Source of the DNA: Mesorhizobium denitrificans
GTDB lineage: Bacteria > Pseudomonadota > Alphaproteobacteria > Rhizobiales > Rhizobiaceae
Direction of reading: 5' to 3'
Assembly (NCBI RefSeq): GCF_003403035.1
Contig: NZ_QURN01000006.1
Span: forward strand, 62,001 to 126,000
Length of the DNA: 64,000 nt
Shown here: positions 62,137 to 64,000 of the stretch, piece by piece
How the letters are laid out: the number at the start of each line of letters is the position of its first letter
How positions within the stretch are numbered: the first letter of the stretch is position 1
The notes under the pieces: model-generated
The model's input: the letters and a program-made list of their open reading frames with translations, nothing else
What the model was told of the DNA's origin: nothing
Database searches by the model: none
Program-made: the position numbers and the translations under genes

Positions 62137-63118
62137 TATGGCCGTTGCCGACGATATGGAAGAAATGCGGGCCGAGCCTTTGCCCAAGGCAGGTTCGCGC
62201 CGCAAGCCGACGCCAATCGTGCCGCAACGAAACGTGGCCGGAACGGCGCTTGCGATCGTCATCGGCATCATGACGTTTCTCTCCTGCCTGACGCTGGGCG
62301 CGGTGAGCCTCGTGCGCGATTCCGCATCGCGGTGGGAGGTGCAGATTGCGTCGGAAGCGACGATCCAGATCAAGCCGGTGGACGACCTCGACATGGAGGC
62401 GGCGTTGCAGAAGGCGGCGACCATTGCCAAGGGTTACGCGGGCGTGACCGAAACGCGGATCATCGACCGCGATGCGACCGCACGCCTGCTGGAGCCGTGG
62501 CTGGGAGACGGACTCGACCTCGATCAACTGCCCGTGCCGCGGCTGGTGATCGTGAAAATCGACAAGCAGTCGCCACCGGACTTTACCGGGCTGCGCATCG
62601 CGCTGAGTGACGCGATTCCGACGGCCTCGCTGGACGACCATCGCACATGGGTCGACCGGCTGGTTGCGATGGCGCACACCACTGTTGCGATAGGCTTTGC
62701 GGTGCTCGCGCTGATGCTGGTCGCAACCGTGCTTTCCGTGGTGTTTGCGACGCGCGGGGCAATGTCGGGAAACAATGGAATTATCGAAGTGCTGCATTTT
62801 GTGGGGGCCGAGGGCCGCTACATCGCACAGCAATTTCGGCAGCATTTTCTGCTGAACGGTTTTCGTGGCGCGGCTGCGGGCGGTCTGGCGGCGGCGCTCG
62901 CCTTTGTTGGCTTCTCGTTCTGGTCGCTGCGCAATATGGCGACGCCGGAGGGGGATCAGGCAAGCGCGCTGTTCGGCACATTTGCCATCGGGATCAATGG
63001 CTATCTCGGTGTGCTGCTTATCGTGCTGCTCGTATCTTTTCTGACCGCCGCTACCTCGCATGTCACCGTGCTGGCGTATTTGTCAGATCTCGATGGAAAG
63101 CAGCGCGGCGAGAGCTAG
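62129..63118 (+). CDS. ftsX: Cell-division membrane protein FtsX
   Basis: 329 residues. N-terminal cytoplasmic part, TM1 about 36-60 (VAGTALAIVIGIMTFLSCLT), a periplasmic domain 60-185 (RWEVQIASEATIQIKPVDDL) and three C-terminal spans (AIGFAVLALMLVATVLSVVF; GGLAAALAFVGFSFWS; LGVLLIVLLVSFLTAA). FtsX layout. Overlaps ftsE, so they are translated together. Confidence 0.94.
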   Translation: MTNMAVADDMEEMRAEPLPKAGSRRKPTPIVPQRNVAGTALAIVIGIMTFLSCLTLGAVSLVRDSASRWEVQIASEATIQIKPVDDLDMEAALQKAATIAKGYAGVTETRIIDRDATARLLEPWLGDGLDLDQLPVPRLVIVKIDKQSPPDFTGLRIALSDAIPTASLDDHRTWVDRLVAMAHTTVAIGFAVLALMLVATVLSVVFATRGAMSGNNGIIEVLHFVGAEGRYIAQQFRQHFLLNGFRGAAAGGLAAALAFVGFSFWSLRNMATPEGDQASALFGTFAIGINGYLGVLLIVLLVSFLTAATSHVTVLAYLSDLDGKQRGES

Positions 63119-63233
63119 GAATGATAGGTCGGGTCAACATGCCCCTCATCCGCCTTATTTCAGTTGCGCCTCATATGTTAAAGTGCCACTCTCAGACTTG
63201 AACTGGACGACTCAGTTGGCTAGCGACGTCGAA

Positions 63234-63911
63234 ATGGACAATATGCGCTTTGCGCCGCCCGACGACAGGACGCGCCGCGGGGCTCTTCCGTCAGAAGGCG
63301 GCAGCACCCGACGTTCCCGACATCGTGGTTTGCGTGTGCTGATGCTGCTGGCAATCGTTGCAGCCGGCGTTCTGGCAGGCGGCTTTGCTGTGTTCGCGCA
63401 CTACGTCAGCGGACTGACCACGCCAAACCAGATGGCGAAAGCCGATGCGATTATCGTGCTGACGGGCGGTCAGTCGCGCCTTGAGGCGGGTCTGGACTTG
63501 CTGAAAGAGGGCAAGGCCGAACGGCTGCTTATCAGCGGCGTGCATCCAGCGACCGGGCGCAACGCGATTTTGGCGGCGACGGGTAGCGACCGTGGCCTGT
63601 TTACCTGTTGCGTCGATATTGACCGCGAGGCGCTCGATACGGTCGGAAACGCACAAGAGGGCGCGAAATGGCTGCGCGAACACGGCTATGCGAGCGCGAT
63701 CCTAGTGACCAACAATTACCATATGCCGCGCAGCATGCTGGAAATGAGCAGGTTCGCAGGGCCGGTGCAGCTGGTGCCATATCCGGTGGTGAACACAAGA
63801 CTGGACAACGGACGCTGGATCGGTGAACCGGGCGCGTTGCGTGTGCTGGTGACGGAATATGTAAAGTATCTCGCCGCAATTGCGCGGGGAATGCTGCCGG
63901 TCGCTGATTGA
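63234..63911 (+). CDS. YdcF/DUF218 family membrane protein
   Basis: 225 residues from ATG 63234; the open frame before it overlaps ftsX and is not used. Anchor at 30-55 (LRVLMLLAIVAAGVLAGGFA), then the DUF218 domain: AKADAIIVLTGGQSRLEAGL, ERLLISGVHP, ILVTNNYHMPRSMLEM. Members (SanA/ElyC/YdcF) work at the envelope, some in undecaprenyl-phosphate metabolism. Third gene after ftsEX, 115 bp gap, a conserved order in Rhizobiales before plsC. Confidence 0.88.
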   Translation: MDNMRFAPPDDRTRRGALPSEGGSTRRSRHRGLRVLMLLAIVAAGVLAGGFAVFAHYVSGLTTPNQMAKADAIIVLTGGQSRLEAGLDLLKEGKAERLLISGVHPATGRNAILAATGSDRGLFTCCVDIDREALDTVGNAQEGAKWLREHGYASAILVTNNYHMPRSMLEMSRFAGPVQLVPYPVVNTRLDNGRWIGEPGALRVLVTEYVKYLAAIARGMLPVAD

Positions 63912-63977
63912 TGCCATAAGCGTTGCTTTTCGTGCGCCGTGGTGTAACCACGATGCCAAGCGCGGCCGGTTTCTAAA

Positions 63978-64000
63978 ATGCTTCATATTCGTTCTGTTCT
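63978..64000 (+). CDS. Start of next gene, possibly plsC (partial)
   Basis: ATG 63978 opens MLHIRSV and runs off the window. In Rhizobiales the gene after ydcF is usually 1-acyl-glycerol-3-phosphate acyltransferase, which starts in a similar way. Seven codons do not prove it. Confidence 0.3.

Overview
The window looks like a stretch of the main chromosome of a Brucellaceae alphaproteobacterium (Brucella/Ochrobactrum type). The basis is gene content and protein style: pyc, hemP, phaR-phaA-phaB, carD, fdxA, a SUV3-like helicase, thiBPQ, cobS/cobT, rpmF, rpmB and ftsE-ftsX, with high GC and a perfect CtrA-type box. This assignment is inference; no rRNA or species marker is present.

Region 1 (1-1.6 kb) is the end of an alginate-type polysaccharide locus: a periplasmic adaptor tail overlapping a PL5-like alginate lyase. 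Region 2 (1622-12496) is a 10.8 kb integrated element in a tRNA-Met(CAT) gene, bounded by a 49-bp direct repeat. It has a tyrosine integrase, an Arc-type repressor and a divergent HTH_17 protein sharing an operator-like promoter region, a 26-residue membrane peptide, a PrimPol-helicase replication protein, and an array of CAGACGC iterons phased at about 11 bp just behind that gene. The cargo is an RTX protein, a periplasmic ClpP-like protein, a TIR-domain protein beside the right end and a NYN/LabA nuclease beside the left end. No capsid, tail, terminase or conjugation gene is visible. The best fit is a replicating phage satellite or small integrative element with defence-like cargo.

Region 3 (12.6-30.8 kb) holds pyruvate carboxylase, hemP, MFS pumps, an RND efflux pair, an iorAB-type molybdenum hydroxylase with its own cytochrome c and a divergent TetR regulator over a clear inverted repeat, rpmF, mtgA and ispA. 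Region 4 (30.8-43 kb) holds a lytic transglycosylase, ispG, phaR/phaA/phaB (polyhydroxybutyrate), carD, fdxA, an S4 protein, a large helicase and a BepA-like M48 protease. Candidate PhaR boxes lie before both phaR and pyc, which would link storage-polymer control to anaplerosis.

Region 5 (43-49 kb) is the thiamine region: thiBPQ under a TPP riboswitch, with thiamine diphosphokinase and an ABC-F protein on the other strand. Region 6 (49-61.3 kb) contains YhhN, an EamA exporter, a DUF3108 protein, rpmB, a queuosine-precursor transporter whose start codon sits in a preQ1-I-like fold, a phytase-like esterase, the cobS-(Tat-exported protein)-cobT group, a DnaJ-like protein, bolA, a membrane protein and hpt. 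Between 59548 and 59785 lies a strongly base-paired, multi-stem leader that I do not recognise, ahead of a small membrane protein gene disrupted by REP-like palindromes. Region 7 (61.3-64 kb) is ftsE-ftsX-ydcF and the first codons of what may be plsC, behind a TTAA-N7-TTAA CtrA box.

Most promising for novelty: (a) the satellite-like element with its iteron origin and TIR/NYN cargo, (b) the unrecognised structured leader at 59.55-59.77 kb, (c) the preQ1-like pseudoknot that includes the start codon of the transporter gene.
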